From positions 1-64,000 of the forward strand of contig CP150573.1 in NCBI GenBank assembly GCA_049487715.1: a DNA stretch of 64,000 bases, given 5' to 3'. The notes beneath the pieces were generated by a model, which was not told the DNA's origin, searched no databases, and was given only the letters and a program-made list of their open reading frames with translations. Below, one piece after another: positions 9,101 through 19,100 of the stretch. A program made the position numbers and the translations under genes. This stretch comes from Pycnococcus provasolii (taxonomy: Eukaryota > Chlorophyta > Pseudoscourfieldiophyceae > Pseudoscourfieldiales). The number at the start of each line of letters is the position of its first letter. Position 1 is the stretch's first letter.

Positions 9101-11734
9101 GGGAAGGATCCGACATCGTATTCCTTTGTCGTGAGCCGCGAATTCATTAGCCCACCACCACCGCCTTTCGAGCCGGCGCCGCCCCCGCCAAGCCCACCAC
9201 CACCAAGCCCTCCTCCACCACCGAGTCCGCCACCTCCACCGCCGCCACCACCACCTCCTCCACCACCGCCACCGCCTCCGCATCCACCACCACCAAGTCC
9301 AACTGCGCCGATTCCTCCACCGCCTCCGACCCCACCAAGTCCACCGCCGCCCCCACCCCCGCCCCCACCTCCGCCAAGCCCGCCACCGCCCTCACCCCCG
9401 CCACCCCCGCTGCCTCCGATTCGTGCCGATAATTCGTCGCTCGTGTTGCTATCCATTAGCGATTGCACGCTGGTACCTCGTTGGCATTTGGCTGTGCACG
9501 AATACAACTGTGCTGTTTCCTGGGAAGTGGAAGAGGTTGACGTGACCGTACTCACAGCGGGTCCATCGGCGAAGATAAAATTTGAGCACGATCGAACACG
9601 ACTAATCTCAAGCGATATTGAAGAATACACGTCTTGGGCTGAGCACGGAGTGCATCATCGAAACATTCCGGAAGACACGAGCGTAGTTCATATGCCCGAC
9701 AGTCCACCGGCAACGGCGCCCCGCGTTGGCGTGAGGGCTGATTACAAGCCCGGGCCTCTTGAACCGGGCGGAGTTTCTGGGCGGATGGAGGACGCGGTGC
9801 GCGAAAGTGACAACGCGCCACTGATCCATCCACCTGGAGTTTCGAAACTGGAACCAGAACCAGTACCAACAAAGCCAGGACTTCGTGATGATACTACTGC
9901 ACCTCAGCCAAAGCAGAAGAAGGGCACAAAGTCGCGTCGCCGCAAGCAGCGTGGACGCCTTCGTCGGCTTCTGGCGGAAGGCGCAGCTCGCGTGGGCATT
10001 CCGCATGGCGATTCTGGTCTAACCGTTGTCGTTACGAGCCAGGATGGCTCGTTAACGGAGCGCTACAATGTTAAATTCGCGCGACCGTTGCCACCCAGTG
10101 CATCTCGTGTTGGCATGCTACGTGCGGTAGGATGCGAGCTTCGCCCAAGCTTCACATCCAGCTTAAGAAACTACACGTGCTACGTGCACGGCGACGATGG
10201 CCCCGATGCAGCTGTAAGTATTGTGGCACATCCGACCGACGCAGCAAAACGTCTGACTTCGAAATTGCGCTTTGCCGGTGACGCGGCTGAATGGGATGAA
10301 CCAAAGCGCGTTCCACTTGCACGCATCGCGGACGGTGATTCCACGCAGGACATGGCCATCGCGGTGTTTGACGTCACGGACACTTTTGGTAGCATGACTG
10401 CATACCAAGTGCATTTGCGCTACTTTTCTCCACCTCCACCTCCGACAGCGCCGCCCCCTGGGCCAGGTGCCCCATTTCAGCCGCCGCCGAGTTGGCCTCC
10501 GCCGAGCCCGCCACCGACGCGTCCGCCGCCGTACCCAGCTTTCCCGCCTGCACAGCCTCCGGGACTTCCCTTGCCACCAGCACCACTATCTCACGCATCA
10601 ACGGCGCTCGATCGTGCGAGTGACATATTTGAATCGTCCATCTCGAGGAATGTCAAGCAGCTTCGTTCGATACTTGTTTCGGCTTTCGCTCCTGGTATAA
10701 TGGGACTCGTCGATCCAAGGGAAAAGAAAGGAGTTCCGATATTGCCCACTGTGAGTCACGTGCCTGCCTCGGCTGCGGATAAGGCGCGTTTGCGTGCGCA
10801 AAAGCCCGGTTTTGATCCGAATTGGCATGAATACGAAGTATCTCTGCCCTGGTGGACAGAGGAGGTTGTGATTCACGTTGATCCGTGGCGGAGGGACACG
10901 GAGGTCATGCTTGACGACGAACTCATGCCACCCGCAGAACGCGCGCGCGAATCGAAAGTGGTGTTCCAGCACCCCGACGATACGAATGGAAAACGTGCGG
11001 AGCTTGGCTCAACAGTTGCGGTGAAGGATGGCGACGTCTACAAGCTGCTTTTTGTGCGTCAGGCGGCGCCGAGCCCACCTCCACCAAGCCCACCTCCGAG
11101 CCCACCTCCCCCTCCGAGTCCGCCTGCCCCTCCGGGATCGCCTACGCCACCAAATCCGCCGCCCGAGCATCCGCCACGACCGCCGCCACCAAGCCCGCCA
11201 CCGCCTCCACCTCCGCCAAGCCCACCACCGCCTCCACCGAGCCCACCTCCCAGCGTTCCCGCACATCCGCATCCGCCAAGCCCTCCGCCGCCGCCTCCGC
11301 CGAGCCCTCCCCCGAGCCCTCCCCCATTACCACCGAGTCCTCCACCTCCAGACGGGAAGCATGCAGAGGCAAAGCTAAGCTTGATGAGTTTCGATTCGGG
11401 CGAGCTTGCACCACGTTTTCGATCAGCACACACAAGCTACGAACTTTTGCATGTGCCTCGCCGTGCGTCCACGGTATCGTTGACATGGATGTCAAAGGCG
11501 CGCGGCGCCCGCGTTTCCGTTGTGGACGAATCGAGTGGCACTGTTCTCGGCGACGCGGGCGAAGAGAGCCTCGTGAGCGGCATTCGGGTGCATGACGAGC
11601 ATGGCAACCCACGCAAGATGAAGGTGGTGGTGACGGCACGTGACGGCGTGAGCGTCGAGACGTACGAGGTGTCCGTGGTTCAGAAGCACGGTGTGGGATC
11701 GGGAAGGAGGCTGCTCCAGCGATCCTATGATTAA
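6158..11734 (+). CDS. Membrane-anchored cadherin-like-domain protein with poly-proline stalks
   Basis: The product is 1858 aa, intronless as read, and its ATG has A at -3. It looks like a type II single-pass surface protein. Residues 1-50 are hydrophilic and Ser-rich, residues 51-70 are one hydrophobic segment ending AIAIFYAVG, and the rest is extracellular-like. About nine beta-sandwich segments follow the pattern of the bacterial/algal cadherin-like domain (Pfam PF12733 type): L..L..S.G.L.P.F.....Y, later V.V.V.S.DG....Y.V. Approximate starts are residues 137, 269, 469, 676, 886, 1091, 1313, 1500 and 1740. Five Pro-rich stalks (SPPPP type, hydroxyproline-rich glycoprotein style) separate them. 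An Arg-Arg-x-Leu-Leu-like motif recurs in inserts (RRKML 220-224, RRRSLL 625-630, RLRRLL 1267-1272) and at the C-terminus (RRLL 1850-1853). A cell-wall or adhesion role is inference. The gene is convergent with the PKS gene, 77 bp away. Confidence 0.85.
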   Translation: MHRRAGGADDGQTAESARLVPSSSSSSSSSPSPSQGKTTETTALTTTATRLLIAAAFIVTAAIAIFYAVGGRAPQQSIQQTAEAPVAALERTVTPPFPPLQQHRRRTHLPPTPPMSPNPPPPPPHPDPPRHDVESSLYLSFLSLTTDDELGNIPFDDDFRRTHTSYHTTVEHFVTYVALTYITVAPRAEVEVTRADDRNERDDNGRSVPRYEVENGAGARRKMLEEGTSRHLALYFGRNVFAVRVLNGGRSRTYTVTVDRATAPEFTRLGSLRCAAGALSPLFSPDRLEYEVVVDASVTATTLRATLQRDTNADVVLEFEEMPIKSGVTTNEVQVPGTYRFAVVAQLGMRRTEYTVNVRWPSSPPPPPPLTPPLIPPPPPPPNRPHRPPPSPPPRPPKSPPPPPPPPPPPLPPSPPPPPPPPPPPPPPSPPPPPPPPPPSPPPPLPDSFFVPPPPPPPPPVPEDPDDAALVHLSLTSNSHIESWDITPQFDADVLVYDAMVEWDVPAVEILFITRQRAASVLIEDADGKTLYDSTKETGTEAPFENAGAGAPTEDEEIQNLRGWSAGDESSFTLNGEHVHKMKKPPKSTYSNHPVLGQSMEQNNNFYADRKGKVFKRKPKGTYGRRRSLLSMGTVYDIALQPGWNKINIKVTSQDKSQTITYALRIGRSEQPQNADLVNLDVSPAVSSVGYTASGAPFVSADEFETNEGAGFAVWSRPFTTRSLNYVVHMPAAIQYALVTPKTRDSSAKFNITVIKQFLAYAEDDDASTASAVAISWPANKPFVVPLLPLPRALRILLTVTAPLGVLSRTYELELGYTPPSPPLPPPFPRSFAPSEPNLPPPYPSHPPPRPPSIPHPPPELSKAQKTWLQLESIDFAQHVRRSAMLDVMVPSVGVLSPDFDPETLNYKLTLPANVENVTMQFALGRSAKRHGSVATIVDQMHPDEPLAEPLTHNPSAQADVSVERGQVRIISIIIKSELDRGKDPTSYSFVVSREFISPPPPPFEPAPPPPSPPPPSPPPPPSPPPPPPPPPPPPPPPPPPHPPPPSPTAPIPPPPPTPPSPPPPPPPPPPPPSPPPPSPPPPPLPPIRADNSSLVLLSISDCTLVPRWHLAVHEYNCAVSWEVEEVDVTVLTAGPSAKIKFEHDRTRLISSDIEEYTSWAEHGVHHRNIPEDTSVVHMPDSPPATAPRVGVRADYKPGPLEPGGVSGRMEDAVRESDNAPLIHPPGVSKLEPEPVPTKPGLRDDTTAPQPKQKKGTKSRRRKQRGRLRRLLAEGAARVGIPHGDSGLTVVVTSQDGSLTERYNVKFARPLPPSASRVGMLRAVGCELRPSFTSSLRNYTCYVHGDDGPDAAVSIVAHPTDAAKRLTSKLRFAGDAAEWDEPKRVPLARIADGDSTQDMAIAVFDVTDTFGSMTAYQVHLRYFSPPPPPTAPPPGPGAPFQPPPSWPPPSPPPTRPPPYPAFPPAQPPGLPLPPAPLSHASTALDRASDIFESSISRNVKQLRSILVSAFAPGIMGLVDPREKKGVPILPTVSHVPASAADKARLRAQKPGFDPNWHEYEVSLPWWTEEVVIHVDPWRRDTEVMLDDELMPPAERARESKVVFQHPDDTNGKRAELGSTVAVKDGDVYKLLFVRQAAPSPPPPSPPPSPPPPPSPPAPPGSPTPPNPPPEHPPRPPPPSPPPPPPPPSPPPPPPSPPPSVPAHPHPPSPPPPPPPSPPPSPPPLPPSPPPPDGKHAEAKLSLMSFDSGELAPRFRSAHTSYELLHVPRRASTVSLTWMSKARGARVSVVDESSGTVLGDAGEESLVSGIRVHDEHGNPRKMKVVVTARDGVSVETYEVSVVQKHGVGSGRRLLQRSYD
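7247..7542 (+). repeat. Poly-proline stalk 1
   Basis: Encodes about residues 364-462 of the surface protein. It is almost entirely Pro with interspersed Ser, Leu, His and Arg, in SPPPPP-type blocks. It separates cadherin-like segments 2 and 3. Such tracts are usual substrates for prolyl hydroxylation and O-glycosylation in algal and plant wall proteins. Confidence 0.9.
8610..8737 (+). repeat. Poly-proline stalk 2 (short)
   Basis: Encodes about residues 818-860. It is less pure than the other stalks, with PPPYPSHPPPRPP-type sequence. It separates cadherin-like segments 4 and 5. Confidence 0.85.
9151..9420 (+). repeat. Poly-proline stalk 3
   Basis: Encodes about residues 999-1088. It consists of repeated SPPPP and long Pro runs and separates cadherin-like segments 5 and 6. 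The antisense frame of this DNA gives an artefactual poly-Gly ORF. Confidence 0.9.
10429..10590 (+). repeat. Poly-proline stalk 4
   Basis: Encodes about residues 1424-1478. Pro is mixed with Ala, Gly, Trp and Tyr (PPPSWPPPSPPP type), between cadherin-like segments 7 and 8. Confidence 0.88.
11069..11352 (+). repeat. Poly-proline stalk 5
   Basis: Encodes about residues 1638-1732. It contains SPPPPSPPPSPPPPP-type blocks before the last cadherin-like segment. Confidence 0.9.
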
Positions 11735-11811
11735 ACCTGTGTAAAGCACCAAATACAAGTAAGTACTTTTACTACAATCAATCAATCAATCATACAACAA
11801 AACACTTCTCC
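11735..11811. terminator. 77-bp convergent intergenic spacer with (ATCA)n
   Basis: Only 77 bp separate the stop of the surface-protein gene (TAA, 11732-11734) from the stop of the PKS gene (TGA, complement of 11812-11814). The spacer is AT-rich and contains a short tandem atca run at about 11775-11792. Both 3' ends and polyadenylation signals must lie here or inside the opposite gene, so the two transcripts almost certainly overlap. No canonical AATAAA is seen in either orientation; the terminator role is inferred from position. Confidence 0.55.
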
Positions 11812-13130
11812 TCAATCTTCCAACAAACAAACAAATCCAAGAAACCTCTGGAGAGTACTCGCGATGATGCCGTCCCACGATATGCTCGATATGTGCTCTG
11901 GTCTGTATCCATGAAGGCGATGCAAAACAGTCTCCGCATCTGCGTTTGCCTTGCATAAAACTTTCGCCTCTGATTCGGCATCCTCCACTCCGCAAGCCTC
12001 CAATAGAAGACAAATGGCTCGCGTCTCCACGCCACATCCAGCGGGAGGTTTCAGCTGCGCCGCTGCGCGTAGTGCATCATCCCGAACCCTCACAAACTCG
12101 GCAACTTCTCTGCCTTGAAGCACGTCGTCAACGCGCTTGGCAGACAAGTGAGATTGAAAGTCTCGCAAGCTGATGATGATCTCCATCTCATCACGATGAT
12201 TCCTCTCCCCTTCTTCCGTCACGAATAATGTTCTCTTCACTCCTCCTCCTGCTCCTCTTGCTCCTCCTGCTCCCTCCACAACCTCCGCCACAAAGGCTGC
12301 GGCACGCAGGGCGTGACTCACGTGTTGTTTCCACGTGCGCGCGGCAACTCCACGAGGTTTCAGTCGAGCGACGGCTTTGACCTGCTGTTGAGTCGTCGTA
12401 GTACTACTATCCATACTACCACTGAGCGCCTCGACAAATCTTTCCGCCGTCGCCACCGAAGAGGAAGGAAAGAAGCGTTTGGCTGCGTGGTACACCGCGA
12501 GTGCCGCATCTGCGTCGTTCGCGTCTGGCTCAAAGAGAAGCACCATGACAGCAGCAGTTTCCTCCAAAGAGCGCGCGAGTGACGTGGCCAGCGCAGATCC
12601 GTACCGACCTCTTCCACAAACCGCAATCCTCCTCCTTCTCCTCCTTCTCCTCCCACTTAGCCACGTTTCGACCCTTCTCACGACGTCATGGTAGTGGCCT
12701 GTCAACTCATCCAGGCTCGTCTCATCCACCTCAGCGTTGAGTAGCGAATCTTCTTCTGGCAATGCGATGCCAAACACAGGCGCTGATGCAATATATCCCA
12801 TGAGCTGTCGCAACGAGGAAACGTCACCAGAAGCGTCGTGAACAACATACACAGCGTCGACACCACCAGAATCATCGGCAGCGGTAGTTGTTGTAGTCGC
12901 AATCCCATGAAACGTGAATGTCAACGCGGTTGCGTTCAGCGGCACGATGGGCTCCACGACGACATCTGACGGCGGTATACTACCACTACTGCTCTCCTCG
13001 TCCTCCTCCTCCTCCTCGTCGTCCTCCTCCTCGTCCTCCTCGTCGTCCTCCTCCAACATCAGCATGTTCTCAAGGAGCTGCTGCCCCTTCTTCTCCTTCT
13101 TCTTCGCTGCTGTTGTTGTGATTCCCATTG
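11812..13130 (-). other. PKS C-terminus: acidic linker and second TE-like domain lacking the nucleophile Ser
   Basis: After a run of Asp/Glu (about residues 16640-16690) the chain restarts like a thioesterase: VYVVHDASGDVSSLRQL, then FGIALPEED, a helix with LDELTGHYHDVVRRVETWL, an Arg run, and IAVCGRGRYGSALATSLA. At the nucleophile elbow GxSxGG is replaced by GRGRYG (residues 16811-16816), so the Ser is missing. The last ~200 aa are unassigned. It looks like a duplicated, catalytically dead TE fused at the end; a structural or substrate-gating role is possible. Confidence 0.7.
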
Positions 13131-16100
13131 CCTCCAAATAAGCTTTCATATCACTTTTCTCCTCCGTAGACAAAATGTCGCCGCCACTACTTTTACCCTC
13201 AACATCAGATGCGTCATCATGATGCACCACCCAACCAAATGCGCTGAGCTTCTTCTTCATATCCTCAATCAGCACCTGCATGCTATCACTTCTGAGCATG
13301 CTGAAATGATCTTCGGGAACGTCCACAATCTCAAGATCGTCAGCAACTTCTGACCAAATCAAGCCGTGGTCAGCGCCGTCATCCATGTAGGCAACTGCAC
13401 CTCTCCGCGAAGCTCGGTAGTACGTCACGCGCCCTTGAAGTCGCCTTCCCTCTTCGAATTGGTGCCATCGTATGTCAGATCGGCTGGACCCAGTCTTTAC
13501 CGCCGTCGCGATTGCAAGAACCTGCTCTCGCACCTCCTGAGCGGTGAACTTTTCGTTTCGCATCACGCGATAGACGGGCGCAAAGTACTCGTATCTATCC
13601 ATCGTGCTCATGTCCGACCAGCCTGCGCTAGCATGCCCAAAATCAATCGCCGCTAAAATCATTTCCATGAGCTCGAACGCGTCTTCGTCTGTCGCCTCCT
13701 CCTCCTCCTCCTCAGCAGCAGCTACTGCTACTCCCCTCACCTGAAGCGGATGAGGTGCGTCGAAGACGAATACGTGGCCCACCTGTTCGCCGCGTCGCTC
13801 GAGCTGCAGGGCAACCTCCATCGCGACCACACCACCGTAGCTGTGGCCGCTAATCAGGTACGGCCCTCGCGGTTGCACGCGAAGAATGTCTTTGACATGC
13901 ACCGCCGCGAGCTCGGAGATGTTCTTCGAGTCGTCCTTCTCGAGCGTGTAGATTGGCTGGTCGCTCCAACTTAGATGGCTGATGAAGCTGAAGTACGCCG
14001 ACTGGCCATTTGCCACTCCTGGAGCGGCGAGGAAGAGAGGGCGCACCGCCGCACCTCGCAACGTGCGCAGAGACGCGGGCAAGGAAGAGGAGGAGGAGGC
14101 ATCACCACCACCGCCTCCGCCGCCGTCACCACCAGCAACTCCAGCTTTTTCTTCTTCCTCACCTACTTGTACGGAGGAGGCAGCTGCGAGCTCTTCGCAA
14201 ACGAACTTCGCAATCTCGCCAATGCTCTGGTAGTCGTACAGCAACGTTGCCGGAAGCCGCTGATCGAATACCTCGGAGAGCGTGCCACGAAGCTCCATGC
14301 CAGCTTGTGAGTTCAACCCTGAGCTCATCAGTGGGTCGTCGCTGTGCACGGAGTACCCGAGAATGGATGCCACCTCTTCAGACACCATCGCGCGCACCTC
14401 AGACTCAGACACGCGGCGACGATGATGATGACCACGTGCAGCATCATCCCGACGATAATCAGCGTCAGCATCAGCATCATGGGTGGTGGTGGCCGGCAAC
14501 TGACATTCAGCCATGACGACAGAATCTGATGGCGATGACGACGTGAATTCTTCCATGCAGCTGATGAGGCGAATCGAGGCAACTCCGGCAACCTCGAGTG
14601 AAATGTGGTGCAGATTGCTGCGGCGGTGGCGGCTACAATCGCCTACTGCATCGTCAGGAACAACGTCGCCGTGAAGTTGCAGCATTGCTTCCTCATGTGC
14701 ACCACCACCACCACCACCACCACCACCGTGAAAGGCTAGCGCCTCGATTGAAAAACCTCGAGAAGAATAGTTAACTTCTTCTTCTGCTGCTGCTACCATC
14801 GGAGGATTACTGTTGCCGCCGCTGTTGCTCCGGTTTGTTGCTGCTGCAGCCATCGACGACAGCCTGCTTGCGGCTGCAAAACCGAGCGACACTGACTCAC
14901 CAATACTGCGCATCGTCAAGTCATCACCTCCTGAGGCGGCGTGCGGACGATAGCTCATGGAACCGGCAAACGTGGTTTGTGACAGCGCAAGTAGTCGTGC
15001 ACGTGATGACACTCCATGCCGAAGAAGCGACTGAGTGTGAGTTCCACTTACGATTTCGACCGGAGGAAGGATGCAATCGCCACGATTCGATCGAATGGAA
15101 GAGGAACACAGCCCGCCCCTCACAGCTGTCGATGTACAAGCGCCACCACCAGCATTCACGTCTACAACAATACGCTTCGCGGTAGCCTGAATCGACGAAT
15201 GCGAGCGTCCCGTCAATGATGATACATGCAAAACGCCGGTGAAGGCGAAGAACTTGCACGTAAAATACGAAGTGGCAGTAAGGAATCTATCCTCTGATGC
15301 CGTCGAGTTGCAAAGCACCTTAGATAGAACGACGTGCTGCTGCGATTGAGATTGTGACCAAGATGGACCACCACCACCACTACCAGCAGCTGCAGCACGA
15401 TTCTTCATCACTGATGGCGACGGCGATGGTGCGTAGATTCCATGGCGCTGTGGCAAATCGCGCATAAACGCAGCAGGAAGCTCGACTAGCAAAGCCAACA
15501 GGCTAAGCTTATCAAACGGCTGTAGTGTGCTTTGCTGCAACGCTGACATGCGCACATCCAATTGCACAGGCGTCCTCCGAAGATCGTTTTTAGGTATGCT
15601 TGTTATCCTGCACATGGCAAGGAGAGGCTCGACAGTGCGTTTCACCGAGCATCGACCAAGGATCAATGGCATGCGATTATGATTATGATACGTGGTTGTC
15701 TCCGCCGCCCCCCGTGCGAGCACGGCACTTGCATTGGTGCCCTGAGCTGCAAACGCGTTCACAACACCCGCCAACAAGCAAGTTGAGCCGTTACCATCGA
15801 AGCCACTGTGCGACGCGAGAGCCCCGGCTTCACGGCATGCAGATAAATGCAGTGCATTATTGCGGTGCGATGACTGTACGCCAGTTGCACCATCACCGCC
15901 AATGGCATGGGCCACGTGTGGATTGAGGCGCTTAAGATGCAGGACTGGCGCGATTGAGACCGCCGACATTGATTTCACTGCATGTGCTAAAAGCACGGCG
16001 CCAGCAGCAGCTTCGTGGTGCCCCATCTGCGGCTTGCAAGTGCTTGTAACGAGTGGCTCACATCCAGGTTTTGCGTGCACCGCTACGACGGATGCCACCT

Positions 16101-19100
16101 CGACAGGATCGGCAAGCGAAGATCCATTCGCATGGAGTTGTGCAAGCCGAATGCACACACATGAATCGTCAAACAACGCTCTTCCTTGCCGCCGGATCAT
16201 CGCGGATCGCATTACAGCCTGCTGCGACGGACCAACGGGGGCAACGAAGGAAGCGCCCGTACCATTGTGACTGACAGCTGACCCAATGAGAGCAAACGTG
16301 AACATCCTGCGATCATTAGCACCGTCGTCTGAGGCGGAGGCGGTCAAGCTGCCTCGTTGAAGCATAATAGATGTGCATGACTCGCCGCGTCCATATCCTC
16401 CAGCATCGGCGTCAAGAACACGGCTTCTACCGTCCATTGCTAGGAAGCCGGCGCGACTAAGTACAGCCGAGCTTCTCGGGTCGAGCAGGAGATTTACACC
16501 GCACGATAGTGCTTGGCACTCCGAGTCCGTCTGAGGTTCCGATCCTCCGCCGCCATCATGCAGGATGCAGTTACGTGACATATGGCACGTCACTAGCGAA
16601 GATGAACACGCCGTGTCAACACTGACCGCCTCGCCGTGCAGATTAAAGGTGTAGCAAAGACGGCCTGAAGACGCGGAATGAGCGGACGATGTAAAAGTAT
16701 ATCCGCTGATTCCTATAGAAGCGTGCTTTGATGTGACGGATTCGTAGTCTGAAGAGGCAATACCGACAAATGCGGATGTGGATCGAAAGTTCTTCTTTTT
16801 GTCGCCGGATGCACCCAAATTTCGCTTGAGCACAGCCAGTGAAGTAAGCAGAAGCTGGCGATGCTGTGGATCTAATAGGGCTGCCTCGGTCGGCGGAAGT
16901 GAAAACGCGCGAAGGTCAAAGCCTTCAACATCGACGCCATTGATAAAGCTCGCAAAGCGACTCACATCATCGTTGTACGTTGCACTCGTCTTCTCAGCAT
17001 CCCAGCGTTGCAGAGGTACCCTTTTGCAGAAATCAGAAACCGATGCAAACATAGAATCTAGCATCGCATCTGCAGAATTTGGAAGCACAGAATCCATATC
17101 TGAAATCGAAGTGATCGTGGAATCTTGTGCACCGTCCTTCGCGCAACTTGAGGTGATTCTTTCAGCATACAATACGTCCTCATCATTCGAATCTGTGTCA
17201 TCGGGTGCAAGCCGCGACGTCACGTACGATGCCATCGCAGATACGGTCGGATAGTCGAAGACGAGCGTGCCCGGCAGCTGCAGTCCCATACGCGTCTCAA
17301 CAGCATTTCTGAGCTCAACGGCGCCGAGCGAGTCGAGACCCGCCGCCATCAGCGGCTCGTCAGCCGACACGTCCGACCCGAGCACGCCGCGGATCGCCTC
17401 GGACAGCTGCTGCTGCACGTGCTGCTCTGACGCAGCATGCGGCTGCGCGCCGCGTCGGCGTCGTGTGCCCGCGACTTCCTGAGACTTCGTCTCTGCCAGC
17501 GGCGCGACGCCCTCCTCGGCAGCACGCACGTCGGCGAAGAACGCCGCGTCCGCGTACGCAGGCTGCTGCGCGAGGAAGCGCGTCCAGTCGAACGGACTCA
17601 CCGTCAGCACAGCGCCAGCAGGTGCACTCGCTCTCAGCAGCGACGATAGCGCGCCGCCAAGCACCGCCAAACCCAACTCGGGCGTCACGACGCCCACGCC
17701 CGCACGCTCCATGCGTCCTATCGTCGAAGTGTCGTTCGCCGCCATGCCGCCGCCGATCCACGCGCCCCACTGCAAGCTCAGCACCCGCTCGCCGCTCGCA
17801 TGCGCGGCGTGCGCGGCGGCGTCGAGCGCGGCATTCGCGGCGCAGTAGTTGGACTGCCCCGGCGAGCCGAGGAACGCCGCCAGCGACGAAAACAGAACCT
17901 GCGCCGATACCGCGTTCGCGTGTGTTGCTTGCACCAGCGTTCCCAGGCTGTCCACCTTCGCCGCAAACACGCGCCGCACGCCTGACGCGCGCTGCTGGGC
18001 GAGCGTCGCGTCCGCGAGCACGCCGCCGGCATGCACGACCGCGTTCGGGCCATTTGCCGCCGTCACGACGGCGCGGTCGCCCGCGGTCGCGGCGTCGCAG
18101 CGCTGCATGCGCACGAGCGACGCCGAGGCGACCAGGGCCTCCAATCCCTCACCACGACGACCAGATCGGCCGAGCAAATGCAGATGACAAGTCGACATGC
18201 TCGCGAGCCACGACGCCGTGAGAGCTCCGAGACTGCCCAGCCCGCCACACACGAGCACGCCGTCGCCGACGCCGCCAGCGAGCACGTCGTCGCGCACCGC
18301 CCGCGGCGAGCACACCACGATCTTGCCCACGTGTCGCGCCTGCGACATCTGACGCAGCGCAGCGTGTGACCGCACGAGCGTGTGAGCGGTGGTACTCAGC
18401 GGCCGATACTGCATGGTGCTCGCGCACGTGGCGACGCGGTGCATGCCCTTGCGCATCGCGGCTTGTGGCAGGAAGTCCACCGCCACCAGCCGCAGCGTCG
18501 CATCAGATCGCTCAGCGCCGAGCGTCGCCGCCGTCCAGATGTCGCGCTTGCCAATCTCCACGAAACGAGCGCGAGAGGACATGCAGCTGACGGTCGCCGC
18601 CACGACGCCCGCGGACGTGAGCGAGTTGAGCACCACGTCGACGGCTCCGAGCGTCATCGACGCCACGTCCGGGAACGTCGTCGCGCGCGAGCTGCCGACG
18701 TGGCGCACCGCCGGCGCGTGCGATCTCACCCAGTAACGCTTCGCGCTCGAGCCCGCGGTCGCGTACACCGTCGCGTCCAGTGCGCCGGCGAGCTGTGTCG
18801 CAGCCACGCCCACGCCGCCCGCCGCGGCGTGGACCAGCACGCGCTCGCCGCCGCGCGTGCGAGCCGCCTGGCTCAGCGCGAGGTCCACCGTCACGAAGAC
18901 AGTTGGCATGCTCGCCGCCGCCTCGTGCCGCAGATGCGCGGGTAGAGCTGCGAATGTGTCGCCATACGCGTGCACGTAGTTGCCGAGACATCCGGCGGCG
19001 AGACCGAACACGGACTCGCCCAACGCCGCCGTGCGAGCGCAGGCGCGTGCCACCGTGCCGGCGCAGTCGCCTCCCGGAGGACCCGGGTCGCCTGGGTACA

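Noticed and set aside
13820-13860. GHSYGG read as a possible acyltransferase GHSxG active site
   Set aside because: Its position after the last ACP, the FDAPHP acid and the PEDHFSML histidine make it a thioesterase, so the PKS still lacks an AT.
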